A DNA stretch of 23,812 nucleotides from DASSKW01 sp035690065 (lineage in GTDB: Bacteria; Pseudomonadota; Gammaproteobacteria; Natronospirales; REEB76): positions 1 through 23,812 of the forward strand of contig DASSKW010000125.1 in the NCBI GenBank assembly GCA_035690065.1, in the 5' to 3' direction. Position 1 is the stretch's first letter. Each line of letters opens with the position of its first letter. The notes under the pieces were generated by a model. It saw only the letters and a program-made list of their open reading frames with translations. It had not been told where the DNA came from and searched no databases. Below, piece by piece: positions 7,481 through 15,781 of the stretch. A program made the translations under genes and the position numbers.

Positions 7481-10400
7481 TCAGGTACGGCGTCGGCCCA
7501 TCAGCAACTTGTAGAGTACCGGCATCACGACCAGTACCAACGGTAGCTGCACCACCATCCCCGCGATGATGGCGATTGCCAGCGGTTGCTGCATGGCAGC
7601 GCCCCGGCCAATATCCAGCGCCAGTGGCAGCAATGCCAGGGTGGTGGTCAGGGTGGTCAACGCGATGGGACGCATACGGTTCAAACCTGCGTCCACCAAT
7701 GCTCGTTCGAGATCTTCCTGATGCTTGTATTCCACGAATTCCGAGAAATAGAAGATCGCGACCTCGGTGACGATACCGATGATCATGGTCAGGCCCATCA
7801 TGGATGTGATGTTGAGCTCGATCCCGAGTACCCAGAGGGCGAAGAACACCGCCGCGACCGCCATCAGCGGTGTGGCCAGGATCGCAATCACCATACGGAA
7901 TCGTTCATACAGGAACAGCAGCAACACGAAGATCAAGGCAATCGCCGCCACGAATACAATCGCCAGGCCACGGAATGCGATCTGCTGCTGTTTATAGAGT
8001 CCCCCCAGTTCCACATCCACATCCCTGGGGATCAGTCCCGGTACAGCCAGGGTTTGTTTGATGGCCCGGATACTGGAGCCCAGGTCCCGGCCACTGATCC
8101 GCGCAGTCACGGCAAACATGCGCTTCAGATTATCGCGGTCGATTTCCGGTTGACCGGTAACCACATCCAAGGTTGCCACCTGCGATAACGGATAGGTCTT
8201 GCCATCTGCAGCGCGGATCGGAATCTGGCTGAGCTGCCCGGTACGCAGCCTCAAATCGGGCGGCGTCCAGACCCGGATACCGACGAACTTGATACCCTGC
8301 TGGACTTGCGCGGCAACCGTGCCCTGCAGGTATGTATCGAGTTGTTGGGTGACACTGGCGGGGTCGAGACCCAACAGGCCGGCTTTGATCCGGTCCACGT
8401 GGATATCAATGGCATCGCCGGCATAGGTCACCCCATCGTAGACATCGACGATGCCCGGTATCTTGCCGATGGCATCCGCAACCCTGGGCGCGAGTTGTTG
8501 CAACTCGTCAGTATTGTCGCTGAATAATTTGATCTCCACGGGCTGCGGCACCGCGGTCAGATCGCCGATCTCGTCTTCCATGAGCTGGGACAGATCGATA
8601 TCCAGTCCTGGGACTTTGATGTTGATGGCATTGCGCACCTGATCCATCACAGTTTCGATCGCAGGACGTGGGAACGCCTTCAAACGGATAAAGAAATCTC
8701 CGGTATTGACCTCGGTGACACCACCACCCAGTTGTGCGCCTGTGCGGCGCGAGTAACTCGCTACCGAGGGATTGTTCTGCAGGATTGTTTCCACCTGTCG
8801 CAGCAGTCGATCTGTTTCGGTGAGTGAGGTGCCTGGCGGTGCGATGTAATCCAGCACGAAACCGCCCTCGTCCATGTGTGGCATGAAGCCGGTCCCAACA
8901 TAGTAATAACCGAGCGAGCCCAGCACTGCCAGCGGTAACAGGCCCGCCAGCAACCATGCCGGCTTACGCAACAAGCGCGGCATCAGCCAACTGTAAAACT
9001 CATGCGCATGACGGGCCAGCCAACCGAACCGCTCCGGACTTGCGTCGCGCTCGCGCAGCAATCCGCCAGCCAGCACCGGCACCACCAGCCAGGCCAGGAA
9101 AAACGAGATCAGCAGGGTGCTGCCCATAGTGAACGCCAGCGACTTGAAGAATGCGCCGGTGAGCCCGCCCAGAAATGCCAGCGGGATGAAGATGATGATG
9201 GTGGAAGCCGAGGAGCCCATCAGCGGGCGAGTGAATTCGCGTGCCGCGCGCCCTACCCGGCCTGGTACCGGATGCTGATCCGGTTCCCGCAGACGGCGCA
9301 CGATATGCTCGCACATCACCACCGAGTCGTCTATTACGAGACCGACCGCAGCCGCGATGCCGCCCAGGGTCATGATGTTGAAACTCATGCCGAGCGCGTA
9401 CAACAGCAGCACCGCGATGGCGATAGCAGAAGGCACTACCAGGATCGCAATCAGCATGATCTTGGCGTTGCGCAGAAACACGAACATCACCAGTGCCGCC
9501 AGGATCACACCGATGATGATGGCATCCCGTACGCTGCCGGCCGAAGCGATAATCAGACCGCTCTGGTCATACCACTTGCTGAGATGGACATCCGCCGGTA
9601 TCTGCGCGTGATAAGCCGCAAGCTGCGCGTCGATACCCCGATCGATCTGTACCGTATTGCCACCGGGCTGCTGATAGATGTTGAGCAGCACCGCATCATG
9701 TCCGTTGGCGGTCACCCGTATCCATTGCGGCACCGTGGATAACTTGATGTCTGCAACCTGGCCGAGTCGCAGCGGGCCATCCGGTCCCTGCCGTAACACG
9801 ATCTGCTTCAATCGTCGTACATCGCTTAGCTGGCTATTGGAAACCAGCAGATAGAGTTTGTAATGATCTTCCAGCCTGCCGACAGCGGTCAGCGCATTCC
9901 CGGCTGAAACGGCATTGACTACATCTGCCAGCGATAGATGCAGTGCCCGCAGCTTCGCCGGGTTTACGTCTATGTGATATTCCGCTTGGTGGCCGCCCTG
10001 CACTTCCACCCGCGCCACACCCTGCACACGAGACAACAGCGGTACCAATTGATATTCACCGATATCGCGCAGTTGCACCAGGCTTTCTTTATCGGATGTC
10101 AGACTGTAAGCGATTACCGGAAACACCGTAGGATCGCGCCGTTCGACACTGAAGCTGGTACCTGCCGGCAATTGCGGCAGCAGCACATTGATGCGCGATT
10201 CCACCGACAACAATGCCTGGGTCATATCGCGGCCCCAGCCAAAATTGACGTAGATCTCGGCACTTCCCCGGCTGTTGGTTGAGCGTACGGATTCCACACC
10301 CGGGATGGCACGCACGGCTAATTCCAGCGGACGGGTCACCAACAATTCAGTCTGCGATGCCGGCCGATCGCCAGCATCGATCTCGACCACGATGCGCGGA

Positions 10401-10525
10401 AATTGAGTATTTGGAAACAATGCAACCGGCAGGCGAAAAGCACTGAAGATACCGCCCACGGTCAACGCTGCTGCCAGAAACAGCAGCGAACGCCGATGCC
10501 GATCGAGCAATCCCGAGAAATTCAA
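7481..10525 (-). CDS. RND efflux permease, atypical subfamily with E in place of the TM10 Lys
   Basis: Inner-membrane proton-driven pump of a tripartite exporter. It has 1,014 residues: TM1 at about 13-30, a first porter domain, TM2-TM6 from about 333, TM7 near 540, a second porter domain, and TM8-12 in the last 170 residues. TM4 carries the proton-relay Asp pair (GLVIDDSVV, D399-D400). In TM10 the sequence IGIVTEVAIFYFSEF has Glu (about 921) where AcrB-type pumps have Lys. The start is TTG at 10525, overlapping the adaptor stop as TTGA, with GAGAG eight to nine bases upstream; no better ATG exists. Third gene of an outer membrane-adaptor-permease operon. Substrate unknown; the divergent two-component genes suggest envelope or metal stress. 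Confidence 0.94.
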   Translation of the reverse strand: MNFSGLLDRHRRSLLFLAAALTVGGIFSAFRLPVALFPNTQFPRIVVEIDAGDRPASQTELLVTRPLELAVRAIPGVESVRSTNSRGSAEIYVNFGWGRDMTQALLSVESRINVLLPQLPAGTSFSVERRDPTVFPVIAYSLTSDKESLVQLRDIGEYQLVPLLSRVQGVARVEVQGGHQAEYHIDVNPAKLRALHLSLADVVNAVSAGNALTAVGRLEDHYKLYLLVSNSQLSDVRRLKQIVLRQGPDGPLRLGQVADIKLSTVPQWIRVTANGHDAVLLNIYQQPGGNTVQIDRGIDAQLAAYHAQIPADVHLSKWYDQSGLIIASAGSVRDAIIIGVILAALVMFVFLRNAKIMLIAILVVPSAIAIAVLLLYALGMSFNIMTLGGIAAAVGLVIDDSVVMCEHIVRRLREPDQHPVPGRVGRAAREFTRPLMGSSASTIIIFIPLAFLGGLTGAFFKSLAFTMGSTLLISFFLAWLVVPVLAGGLLRERDASPERFGWLARHAHEFYSWLMPRLLRKPAWLLAGLLPLAVLGSLGYYYVGTGFMPHMDEGGFVLDYIAPPGTSLTETDRLLRQVETILQNNPSVASYSRRTGAQLGGGVTEVNTGDFFIRLKAFPRPAIETVMDQVRNAINIKVPGLDIDLSQLMEDEIGDLTAVPQPVEIKLFSDNTDELQQLAPRVADAIGKIPGIVDVYDGVTYAGDAIDIHVDRIKAGLLGLDPASVTQQLDTYLQGTVAAQVQQGIKFVGIRVWTPPDLRLRTGQLSQIPIRAADGKTYPLSQVATLDVVTGQPEIDRDNLKRMFAVTARISGRDLGSSIRAIKQTLAVPGLIPRDVDVELGGLYKQQQIAFRGLAIVFVAAIALIFVLLLFLYERFRMVIAILATPLMAVAAVFFALWVLGIELNITSMMGLTMIIGIVTEVAIFYFSEFVEYKHQEDLERALVDAGLNRMRPIALTTLTTTLALLPLALDIGRGAAMQQPLAIAIIAGMVVQLPLVLVVMPVLYKLLMGRRRT

Positions 10526-11568
10526 TTCGACGTCTCTCTGATCTGCATGCCGTCGCTCAGCTCATAGTTACCAAGCGTGACGACTTCCATACCGGCTTTA
10601 AGATCACCCTTGACCGCGATCCAGCTGCCGTCATCCGCCAGGCTGGCGACATCGATCCGGTGTGCGACCTTGTTTTTCACGATATACACATATGCCTGTC
10701 CACCGTCCTGCAGTACCGCGGAACGCGGTACCGCCAGCCCTCGCGTATCGCTGAGCATGATCGTGCCCTGTACATAGCTGCCCGGCATCAAACCCGGCAC
10801 ATGCGCGGGCAGGCGCACGAATACATCGGCCAGTCCGCTGCTGCTATCCACCATATCGCTGACATTGGTGACTTTGGCTGTCACATGGATAGCCGGGTTA
10901 TACACATCATGCAAGTTGACCGGCATGCCGATATGGATTCTGGCAATCCGGTCCGGTGTCACGCCCAGCCGCACCGTCATGGCGCCGCGCAATGCCAGGG
11001 TGAGCAACGTGGTATTCGCAGCGACCTGTTCGCCGGAATTCACCATGATGGCTGTCACCACACCGTCTGCCGTCGCGCGCATCGCCAACGACCCGGCACC
11101 ACCTGCCTGTTGTGCATTTTTCAGTCTGATCTGCGCGTCAGCTGCAGCCTGTTCTGCAGCCGCCACCTGATCACGGGTCGCAAGATGCTCCTTATACAGG
11201 TTACGGGTACGGGCCAACGCAGTCACGGCATAATCGACAGCCGATTGCGCCTGTACGAAGGCCTCGCTGCTGGCGGGCGTCGGGGCGAGTGTCATCAGCA
11301 CCTGACCTTTCTTCACCGTCTCGCCGCGATTGACTGCCAGGCTGGCAACCCGGCTTTCACGCGGCGCGGCCAGCGTGATCGCCTGACGCGGTGCCGGCAC
11401 GACACTGCCGAAGGCAGGTAAATCTTCGCTGACACTGCGTTCGCTGACCGTGGCCGTCTTGACCAGTACAGTGGGCTGCGCTGCCGGCTGAGCCGGGCTT
11501 TCGTCGTCTGCGTATGCAGCGACTGACAGTGTCAGCGCAACAAGCATTGGGATCAGCAGATGTTTCAT
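10522..11568 (-). CDS. RND efflux periplasmic adaptor (membrane fusion protein)
   Basis: Periplasmic adaptor linking the permease to the outer-membrane channel. The 348 residues start with a signal peptide (hydrophobic 4-18, likely cleavage after AYA at 18-20). The two halves of a lipoyl-like domain (RESRVASLAVNRGETVKKGQVLMTL, and ADGVVTAIMVNSGEQVAANTTLL) flank a helical hairpin with TRNLYKEHLATRDQVAAAEQAAADA. A beta-barrel and membrane-proximal domain follow, ending in VVTLGNYELSDGMQIRE. There is no lipobox, so it is probably soluble or peripherally anchored. Its ATG overlaps the stop of the upstream outer-membrane gene by 4 bp (ATGA), and its own stop overlaps the permease start. The family is sure; the substrate is not. 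Confidence 0.94.
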   Translation of the reverse strand: MKHLLIPMLVALTLSVAAYADDESPAQPAAQPTVLVKTATVSERSVSEDLPAFGSVVPAPRQAITLAAPRESRVASLAVNRGETVKKGQVLMTLAPTPASSEAFVQAQSAVDYAVTALARTRNLYKEHLATRDQVAAAEQAAADAQIRLKNAQQAGGAGSLAMRATADGVVTAIMVNSGEQVAANTTLLTLALRGAMTVRLGVTPDRIARIHIGMPVNLHDVYNPAIHVTAKVTNVSDMVDSSSGLADVFVRLPAHVPGLMPGSYVQGTIMLSDTRGLAVPRSAVLQDGGQAYVYIVKNKVAHRIDVASLADDGSWIAVKGDLKAGMEVVTLGNYELSDGMQIRETSN

Positions 11569-12944
11569 TGCGACGTTTCTTCCAGGGCAAGATGATGGAG
11601 ATCGGCTGGCGGCAACCCGAGCTGGGTAAAGAGCGCAATCCGTAACTGCTGCCGCTCCGTCTCCAGGTCCACGGCTTGCAAGCGGCTATTCAGTGCTGTA
11701 ATCGCGAGATTGTAATAATCCGTACTGGTGAGATCACCGCGCGCATAGGCAGTATGTGCGGCCTGCAAGGTATCCCGGGTCTGCGGAAAATCCGTCTGGA
11801 GACGCATCAGCTGTGCATCAACAAGCTTGAAATCGGCTGCAAGCGTATGGACCTGACTGCTGGCTTCGTCCAGCCGTTGCTGATATTCCTGCCAGACTGC
11901 ATCGCGCCCGGCATCTGCTGCATGCACCGAAGCCGGGCCACCGGCGATGAATGGAAACGTGATGCCGATGCTGATGCCGCTGGTCTTGACGTTGCTGGTG
12001 TCGTTGGCGCGATTGATGCCGAGATTGATGGCCGGAAACTGCGCCATGACTGCCCGGCGTACATCCTCATCTGCGCTCTGGTATGCATATTGCAAACCGA
12101 TCAGGTCCGGACGCCGTTCGGGGAGAACCTTGAGTGCGGAGTCGATCTCCTGGTCCGATGGGATTGACACATCGCCGGGACCGGCAGCCAGCTCCAACTG
12201 TATATCGGGTGCCAGCCCGAGCATCTGATTCAGTGTAAAACGCGCATCGCTGACGTCACGTTCGTTCGTGCTTACGCGTGCATCGACATCCTGTATGGCA
12301 GCCAGCTCCAGACCCAGCGTGTCATAGCCGATGTCACCTTGCTGCAAGACTTGTTTCAGATTCTGATAGCGTCCATCCAGCGCCTGCCGCAACTGTTTCA
12401 ACAAGGCCAGTTTCTGCTGATCGTGAAGGATCTGCACAAATAACATGCGCGCCTGCTGGGCAGTCTGCCATTCGGCCCACAGCACATCGAGATCTGCTTG
12501 TTGCGCGGTATCGCGCGCGGCAGCCTTCTGGTAGTGACTGGCGACCAGCGCATTGAGGTCGTAGGCAAGACCGACGCTGCGGCCGGTCACCAGGCCTGTG
12601 GTATCTCCGGTCGGCTGGTCGCGGCTGTATGAAAGTTGCGGGCCTGGCAACAACCCGGCCGCGAACGCCTGTGCCGCTGATGCATGCTCGCGGGCACGCA
12701 AGGTCTTGAGCGCCGGGTCGTTCAATATCGCCAGGATCACGACGTCGGTCATATCCAGTCCATGACTGGCATCGAACGGATGCGGCGCGAGTCCCGGCAG
12801 ATGCAGGGTCTTCACCTTGATCTGCGGAGCCGGTAGCTGGGCATGTGTATCCGGCCCCGCGGGTAAAGCCCGCGCGTGATACGCCGCACAACCCGCAAGG
12901 CTGCCCGCCACCAAACCTGCCATGAGCCCGTTCAAACAACGCAA
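11565..12944 (-). CDS. TolC-family outer-membrane efflux lipoprotein
   Basis: Outer-membrane channel of the tripartite pump. The 459 residues start with a lipoprotein signal: hydrophobic 7-18 and lipobox LAGC with the lipidated Cys at 19. The rest is long alpha-helical coiled-coil segments in two repeats, each ending in regions rich in LPAAD/NLGIN-type strand motifs, as in NodT/OprM-type proteins. The start is TTG at 12944 with AGGA six bases upstream. The ATG seven codons in is an alternative and would leave the lipobox intact. First gene of the efflux operon; a TACAAT -10-like hexamer at 12985-12980 lacks a good -35, which fits an activator-dependent promoter. Confidence 0.92.
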   Translation of the reverse strand: MRCLNGLMAGLVAGSLAGCAAYHARALPAGPDTHAQLPAPQIKVKTLHLPGLAPHPFDASHGLDMTDVVILAILNDPALKTLRAREHASAAQAFAAGLLPGPQLSYSRDQPTGDTTGLVTGRSVGLAYDLNALVASHYQKAAARDTAQQADLDVLWAEWQTAQQARMLFVQILHDQQKLALLKQLRQALDGRYQNLKQVLQQGDIGYDTLGLELAAIQDVDARVSTNERDVSDARFTLNQMLGLAPDIQLELAAGPGDVSIPSDQEIDSALKVLPERRPDLIGLQYAYQSADEDVRRAVMAQFPAINLGINRANDTSNVKTSGISIGITFPFIAGGPASVHAADAGRDAVWQEYQQRLDEASSQVHTLAADFKLVDAQLMRLQTDFPQTRDTLQAAHTAYARGDLTSTDYYNLAITALNSRLQAVDLETERQQLRIALFTQLGLPPADLHHLALEETSQ

Positions 12945-13018
12945 AGGAAATCCTGAAACTGCTATCGGATAGGCTTGGGATTGTACGGTCGTCAGGCTTG
13001 ATCGGAGCTTGCGCCAGC

Positions 13019-13034
13019 ATTAACACTTGTTAAT
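13019..13034. promoter_or_regulatory. Palindromic operator candidate in the divergent efflux/two-component gap
   Basis: ATTAACA-CT-TGTTAAT is a perfect 7-bp inverted repeat with a 2-bp centre, the only AT-rich palindrome in the 140-bp gap between the efflux operon and the response-regulator gene. CusR/CopR-type OmpR-family regulators bind palindromes with a 2-bp centre (TGACAANNTTGTCA), so the layout fits, though the bases differ. It lies about 34-49 bp upstream of the TACAAT hexamer assigned to the efflux operon, a usual activator distance. The assignment is inferred. Confidence 0.5.
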
Positions 13035-13084
13035 CCGGGCTACGGGCATGGCGCAAACATGACCATTTGCCTATGCTGTGAACC

Positions 13085-13762
13085 ATGCACATTCTGATTA
13101 TCGAAGACGATCCGGAAACTGCCGACTATCTGGCAAAGGGCCTGCAGGAAAGCGGACATGCTACCGAACATGCGGCAGACGGTACTGCTGGACTGCAGCG
13201 GGCACGCCAGCGGGATTACGATGCCCTGATCGTCGATCGGATGTTGCCGGGGCTCGATGGTCTGAGTCTATTGAGTCAATTGCGAGCTGCCGGCGACACC
13301 ACCCCTGCCCTGTTCCTCACCGCGCTCGCGGAAGTGAATGACCGCGTTGCCGGACTGCAGACCGGGGCCGATGACTACCTTGCCAAACCGTTCGCCTTTG
13401 CTGAATTACTGGCACGCCTCGATGCCATCGTACGGCGGCGTAATACGCCTGCCACCGATACCGTATTGCGCATCGGTGATCTGGAACTGGATCGCCTGCA
13501 GCGGCGGGTGGCGCGTGCCGGCCGCGCTATCAGTCTGCAGGCACGAGAATTCAGATTGCTGGAATACCTGATGCAACATGCGGGTCAGGTGGTAACACGG
13601 ACCATGCTGCTGGAACAGGTTTGGGGATATCACTTCGATCCCCAGACCAATATCATCGATGTTCATATCAGTCGCCTGCGCGCCAAGCTGGAACACGATT
13701 TCGAGACGTCTCTGCTGCACACCGTTCGCGGTGCTGGATATTGTCTGCGTGAACCAGATTAA
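13085..13762 (+). CDS. OmpR-family two-component response regulator
   Basis: Cytoplasmic DNA-binding response regulator, 225 residues. The receiver domain (about 1-115) has acidic pocket E7-D8-D9, phospho-acceptor D51 (LIVDRMLPG), T79 and K101 (YLAKPF). The C-terminal winged helix (about 125-222) contains LTxREFxLLEYL-type, VVTRTMLLEQVWG and IIDVHISRLRAKLE segments and ends in TVRGAGYCL. The closest general type is CzcR/CusR/QseB-like, but the stimulus cannot be assigned. ATG 13085 is the natural start as the receiver begins immediately (MHILIIEDD), although no good ribosome site is seen. It overlaps the kinase gene by 14 bp and is divergent from the efflux operon, which is its likeliest target. 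Confidence 0.95.
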   Translation: MHILIIEDDPETADYLAKGLQESGHATEHAADGTAGLQRARQRDYDALIVDRMLPGLDGLSLLSQLRAAGDTTPALFLTALAEVNDRVAGLQTGADDYLAKPFAFAELLARLDAIVRRRNTPATDTVLRIGDLELDRLQRRVARAGRAISLQAREFRLLEYLMQHAGQVVTRTMLLEQVWGYHFDPQTNIIDVHISRLRAKLEHDFETSLLHTVRGAGYCLREPD

Positions 13763-15164
13763 ACTCTCGCGTACTACCGCGTTCCGGCTCTCGATGCGTT
13801 ATGCGGGAGCGTTCTGTCTGCTTACCGTCTGTTGTCTGGCACTGATGTATTGGGGAACGCTGAATGAGATCAGGACCCAGATCGATGCCGGGCTGCGCGC
13901 CGAGACCGATGCGTTGTTACGCCTGTATCAGGTAAAGGGTGCCGTGGCCTTGCAGCAGACGATCGCTGCACGCAGCACTCCCGCCAGTCTGGCGCAGAGT
14001 GACACCGGTGATTCGGGGCCGCGTCAGTATCTGCTTGTCGCAGCCGATCGCGAGACACTGGCGGGCACGCTTGCTGGCTGGCCGACTGCAACTGGTTTCC
14101 AATCCGGCTGGGTCACTTTGCATCTTGCTGCGCATGGTCACGAACCAGGGCTGGATTCCGCGCATCACTACCGCTTGCGAGCTCGCATCCTGCTGTTACC
14201 CGATGGCGAGCGATTGCTGGTCGGTCAATCGCTCAACGAGACCGATGAATTACGCGATCAGATGCTGATCCTGATGCTGATCATCGCAGTGCTCATCCTC
14301 GGCGCCGGACTCGGTGGCGGCTGGTGGGTCGGACGCAGTGTAGGACACAGGCTTGCACAAGTCATGGGGGCGGCAGATCGCATCATGGCTGGCGACCTGA
14401 GTCAGCGCATTCCGGGAACGGCACAGCGCGACGATGAATTCACATTGCTGGCACACAAACTGAACGCGATGCTGGAGCGTATCGAAGTACTCATGCGCAA
14501 TACGCGTGAGGTCACCGAAAATATCGCGCATGACCTGCGCAGCCCGCTCACACGCCTGCGCGGTTCGGCAGAGATGGCGTTATTGAAAGGTGACTCTGAG
14601 CGTCAACGTGACGCACTGCGCAAAGCCATCGAACAGACCGACAGTATCGTCGCAACCCTCAATGCCATCCTCAGTATCGCGCAGATCGAGTCCGGTCAAC
14701 GCCGGGATTGGAGCAGCGTGGATATGACATCGGTCTGCAGGGATGCGGCTGAATTGTATGAGGTGCTTGCTGAAGAGAAATCAATCCGGTTCGATATCGA
14801 TATCCAGGATACGAACCCGATAAGAGGTAATCGTCAGTTGATCGCCCAGGCAATCGGAAACCTGCTCGACAACGCCATCAAATACACGCCGACGAGCGGT
14901 CGGGTAAGCTTTACGCTCAAGCAGGATGTGGCGCACGTGAAGGTGGCGGTAACCGACACAGGGCCGGGCATCCCGGCAGATATGTACGACAAGGTCACAC
15001 AGCGGTTCGTGCGCCTGGATGCCAGCCGCAGTCAGCCAGGTAACGGTCTGGGCTTATCCTTGGTCAAGGCGGTGGCCGATCAACATTCGGCCTTCCTGGT
15101 GCTTGGCGACAATCACCCCGGGCTGGCTATCAGCCTGAGCTTCAATCGCGAAGCAGTTCAATGA
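13749..15164 (+). CDS. Sensor histidine kinase of the same two-component system
   Basis: Inner-membrane sensor kinase. Starting at GTG 13749 it has 471 residues: TM1 (about 16-36), a periplasmic sensor region of about 135 residues with no recognisable fold, TM2 (about 172-194), HAMP (195-247), HisKA with the phospho-His H261 (ENIAHDLRSPLTRL), N box (QAIGNLLDNAIKY, 367-379), G1 DTGPGIP (403-409) and G2 GNGLGLS (431-437). The open frame extends upstream to 13659 inside the regulator gene. GTG 13749 was chosen because the usual short N-terminal lead (SRTTAFRLSMRY) precedes TM1; ATG 13794 would remove it. The stop overlaps the PAP2 start (ATGA), so the three genes form one operon. Confidence 0.94.
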   Translation: MNQIKLSRTTAFRLSMRYAGAFCLLTVCCLALMYWGTLNEIRTQIDAGLRAETDALLRLYQVKGAVALQQTIAARSTPASLAQSDTGDSGPRQYLLVAADRETLAGTLAGWPTATGFQSGWVTLHLAAHGHEPGLDSAHHYRLRARILLLPDGERLLVGQSLNETDELRDQMLILMLIIAVLILGAGLGGGWWVGRSVGHRLAQVMGAADRIMAGDLSQRIPGTAQRDDEFTLLAHKLNAMLERIEVLMRNTREVTENIAHDLRSPLTRLRGSAEMALLKGDSERQRDALRKAIEQTDSIVATLNAILSIAQIESGQRRDWSSVDMTSVCRDAAELYEVLAEEKSIRFDIDIQDTNPIRGNRQLIAQAIGNLLDNAIKYTPTSGRVSFTLKQDVAHVKVAVTDTGPGIPADMYDKVTQRFVRLDASRSQPGNGLGLSLVKAVADQHSAFLVLGDNHPGLAISLSFNREAVQ

Positions 15165-15781
15165 ATAAACTACTATGTACGGCGTTGCTCTCGGGCATGC
15201 TGATTGGAATATCCAACATTGTGTTCGCGGCCAATGGACCACTCGGCATCGATCATCGCCTGCCCTATGACAATTCCGGTATCTGGTCGCGCCACAATCA
15301 ACTACTGTTGCAGGATGGCGTGATCCTTACTGAACTCGGTGGCGCATTGTGGTTGGGCGGCAATACCCGGCTTGGCAAAACCTTCTGGACTTCGGTGGAT
15401 TCAAGTGCGTTCACGATGTTGACGGTACAAGGCATGAAGCATGCATTCGGGCGCGAACGCCCCTCGCAGACAGACGATCCGAATCAGTGGTTCAAGGGTG
15501 GACAGAGTTTCCCCAGCGGCGAAGTCGCGCTACAGGCCAGTTTCGTCACGCCGTTCATCATGGAATACCGCCAGGATCATCCATGGGTGTGGGGCCTTGA
15601 GCTGTTACCTGCCTACGATGGTCTGGCCCGCATGAAAGTCCAGGGACACTGGCAGACCGACGTACTGGCAGGCTGGGCAATCGGTACACTCTGGGGCATC
15701 TACTCTCACGGCCGGGAGACGCCATTCTTTCTGAACGTCATGCCCCACGGCATCGTGGTAGGACTGCATACCACGTTCTAG
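15161..15781 (+). CDS. PAP2-superfamily periplasmic phosphatase-like protein
   Basis: Exported protein of 206 residues with a signal peptide (hydrophobic 4-22, likely cleavage after VFA at 21-23) and moderately hydrophobic helices. It has PAP2 motif 1, K93-x6-RP (KHAFGRERP), and motif 3 as R157-x5-H163-x3-D167, with Ala instead of the usual Ser before Arg. Motif 2 reads FPSGE (117-121), so the His of PSGH is replaced by Glu121. The family dephosphorylates lipid or pyrophosphate substrates such as undecaprenyl pyrophosphate, phosphatidylglycerophosphate or lipid A. The substrate here is not predictable, and altered or lost catalysis is possible. Third gene of the regulator-kinase operon, suggesting envelope remodelling in the same response. 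Its stop codon shares CTAG with the convergent mgtA stop. Confidence 0.9.
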   Translation: MNKLLCTALLSGMLIGISNIVFAANGPLGIDHRLPYDNSGIWSRHNQLLLQDGVILTELGGALWLGGNTRLGKTFWTSVDSSAFTMLTVQGMKHAFGRERPSQTDDPNQWFKGGQSFPSGEVALQASFVTPFIMEYRQDHPWVWGLELLPAYDGLARMKVQGHWQTDVLAGWAIGTLWGIYSHGRETPFFLNVMPHGIVVGLHTTF

